In this document: piece by piece, positions 62,573-64,000 of the stretch
Layout: every line of letters begins with the position of its first letter
Numbering within the stretch: position 1 is the stretch's first letter
Source of the DNA: Opitutales bacterium UBA5694
GTDB lineage: Bacteria; Verrucomicrobiota; Verrucomicrobiia; Opitutales; Opitutaceae
Length of the DNA stretch: 64,000 nt
NCBI GenBank assembly: GCA_002420185.1
Contig: DIHO01000020.1
Location: forward strand, 79,127 to 143,126
Direction of reading: 5' to 3'
The notes under the pieces: model-generated
Told to the model about the DNA's origin: nothing
What the model saw: only the letters and a program-made list of their open reading frames with translations
Database searches by the model: none
Position numbers and translations under genes: made by a program

Positions 62573-64000
62573 CTAATCTTCTGCACTACCCCACCACCGA
62601 GCATTGCCTGCCGGCTCCCATTCAGGATCGAGAAACTCAGCATGCTGCTGTTCGAGCGCCTCCATCTTTGCTGTTCGGGTATTCTCGATCTTCCGGTCGA
62701 ACCGCTCCTTACTGTAACGAGGATCACGGGCGGGAAATCTCGCTCCCGTATCCGCCAACCAGTGATTTAGTCGTTTTTGCATTTCGCTGACTTTTTCTGG
62801 ATACGCGGCAGCAACATTATTGACCTCACCCATATCATTTATGAGATTATACAGCTCAACCCGGCCATCTTCATGGTAGTAGATTAGCTTCCACTCTTGC
62901 GAACGAATGATCGATGACGGCTCCCCTCCCTGGTTTCCGTAATGCGGATAATGCCAATAGAGAGCCCGCTCGGGAATGTTCTTTCCGCTCAGCACAGGAA
63001 CCAAGCTTACCCCATCAACGTGTTGCTCGGGCCTGAGCGGCAAACCGGCTAACTCCAACATGGTGGGATAGAAGTCCATCCCAATAGCAAGTACATCCGA
63101 GGAGGCGCCTGGCTTTGTCAGACCCGGAACATGAATAATATAAGGTTCGCGAATACCTCCTTCCCATTGCCTTCCTTTGCCCCCGCGAAAGGGCAAAAGG
63201 CTCGTTGAATAGGCGTCACCCGTTGTTACTCCCCCATTATCGGAGGTAAAAATGACGACCGTATTCTTATCAAGCCCCGTCTCCTTCAACTTCGCCATTA
63301 CAATACCCACCGCCGTATCAAGCGATTCCATCATTCCCGCATAAATTGGGTTGTCCTGCACCTGACGCACGGGAAGCCGACGATCGAACTTAAAGCGAGT
63401 ATCGTTTCCGGTAAGGCCCATTTTTTTTGCCTTTTCGACGTACTTATTGCGGAGCGCTTCCGTGGTTTGGATGGGTCCGTGAACCGTATAGAAAGAGAGA
63501 TAGGCTAAAAACGGCTCGTCCCGACTCGACTCAATAAATGACGCTGTTTCATTGGCCAAACGCAGCGTAAGGAGCTCTCCATCAGGCCCGCTTTCCAATC
63601 TCGGATTGTCCCATGGAGCGAAATAGCCACCCATTGGGGAGCCCTTGTCCCAACCTCCTTTATTGATCATGAAGCCGTGATCCTCAGGCCACGATCCCTT
63701 GGTACCGATATGCCACTTCCCGGCGTAAAACGTCGTGTAACCCCCATCCCGGAGGGCCTCAGCAACGGTAATGTCTTCATGAGGAAGGTTCCAGACATAC
63801 TCCGCTGGCAGTACGAGGTCATCCCTTTGCCAATCCATCCCCGTCTTCGCTCCAATCCAATCAGTAATGCCATGTCGGGGCGGTGCCTTGCCTGTCATAA
63901 TACTGGCTCGGGAGGGACTGCATACCTGGCAGGCCGCATATCCATTATCAAATCGCATCCCGGAAGCAGCTAAGGCGTCAATGTGCGGCGTTTCATAAAA
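62573..64000 (-). CDS. Arylsulfatase A-like sulfatase, 5' end beyond window
   Basis: The frame continues through the window edge (475 codons visible; 14 codons upstream of the first internal ATG read FYETPHIDALAASG, typical of the missing N-terminus). Signature CSPSR at visible residues 27-31, GKWHIGTKGSWPEDHGF, FTSDNGGVTTGDAYS, and the C-terminal RVELYNLINDMGEVNN. The pattern resembles arylsulfatase A/N-acetylgalactosamine-6-sulfatase-like enzymes. The signal peptide, if any, is outside the window. A Trp-rich tail (GNARWWGSAED) ends the protein. Confidence 0.88.
   Translation of the reverse strand, partial: FYETPHIDALAASGMRFDNGYAACQVCSPSRASIMTGKAPPRHGITDWIGAKTGMDWQRDDLVLPAEYVWNLPHEDITVAEALRDGGYTTFYAGKWHIGTKGSWPEDHGFMINKGGWDKGSPMGGYFAPWDNPRLESGPDGELLTLRLANETASFIESSRDEPFLAYLSFYTVHGPIQTTEALRNKYVEKAKKMGLTGNDTRFKFDRRLPVRQVQDNPIYAGMMESLDTAVGIVMAKLKETGLDKNTVVIFTSDNGGVTTGDAYSTSLLPFRGGKGRQWEGGIREPYIIHVPGLTKPGASSDVLAIGMDFYPTMLELAGLPLRPEQHVDGVSLVPVLSGKNIPERALYWHYPHYGNQGGEPSSIIRSQEWKLIYYHEDGRVELYNLINDMGEVNNVAAAYPEKVSEMQKRLNHWLADTGARFPARDPRYSKERFDRKIENTRTAKMEALEQQHAEFLDPEWEPAGNARWWGSAED

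Noticed and set aside
1..64000. Search for CRISPR arrays, prophage, integrase/att sites, rRNA or tRNA genes
   Set aside because: No regular direct repeats, phage structural genes, transposases or tRNA-like T-loop sequences were recognised by eye.

Overview
The window reads as a sulfatase-rich chromosome segment of a marine Gram-negative bacterium of the PVC superphylum, most likely Verrucomicrobiota of the Opitutae/Puniceicoccales type. This is inferred from the gene mix: many formylglycine sulfatases, DUF1552 and DUF1592/1588/1585 planctomycete-type proteins, ThuA, DUF1080, sorbosone-dehydrogenase-like and Tat-exported Gfo/Idh/MocA proteins, and a TonB-dependent receptor without SusD. No rRNA, tRNA or CRISPR was recognised, so the taxonomy rests on families only; a planctomycete or lentisphaeran is the main alternative.

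Layout. 1-7.6 kb (minus strand): a sialic-acid/sulfated-glycan locus with an intact sialidase (cut by the window edge), a second sialidase broken by two in-frame stops, a NanM-like mutarotase fused to a sodium:solute symporter, a sulfatase, and a secreted beta-propeller. 7.9-10.2 kb: a lone secreted carbohydrate-binding module and a divergent sulfatase. 11-14.1 kb: a TAXI-type TRAP transporter behind a hairpin-rich leader. 14.6-18.5 kb: sorbosone-dehydrogenase-like protein, ThuA protein and 2-hydroxyacid dehydrogenase. 18.8-21.9 kb: two tandem sulfatases. 22-26.8 kb: methyltransferase, then the DUF1552 and cytochrome-like DUF1592 pair. 27.5-40 kb: sulfatase, broken DUF1080 gene, orphan lipoprotein, PHP-type protein, multicopper oxidase, purple-acid-phosphatase-like protein, Gfo/Idh/MocA oxidoreductase and PQQ-like propeller. 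40.6-47.1 kb: SSS symporter convergent with a sulfatase that lacks a signal peptide, then a TonB-dependent receptor. 47.3-53 kb: ferrochelatase, FeS-type photolyase, FAD oxidoreductase and bacterial nitric oxide synthase. 53.7-59.5 kb: a sugar-acid catabolic operon (DHDPS-family aldolase, enolase-superfamily dehydratase, SSS importer) plus a Tat-exported enolase-superfamily protein. 60-61.9 kb: a diadenylate cyclase fused to a YbbR domain, next to a broken DHH-DHHA1 phosphoesterase gene. 62.2-64 kb: a small membrane protein and a sulfatase running off the window.

The genes mainly describe a particle- or host-glycan degrader: extracellular desulfation, sialic-acid release and import, and import plus dehydration/aldol cleavage of sugar acids. 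Two features stand out. First, at least a dozen gene remnants lie between intact genes, many too short to appear as long ORFs, so the genome seems to be losing genes. Second, there are unusual fusions and neighbours: cyclase-YbbR, mutarotase-symporter, and a nitric oxide synthase preceded by a tiny membrane ORF. I did not find a clearly new defence or mobile system; the cyclase-YbbR fusion and the nitric oxide synthase neighbourhood are the best leads.
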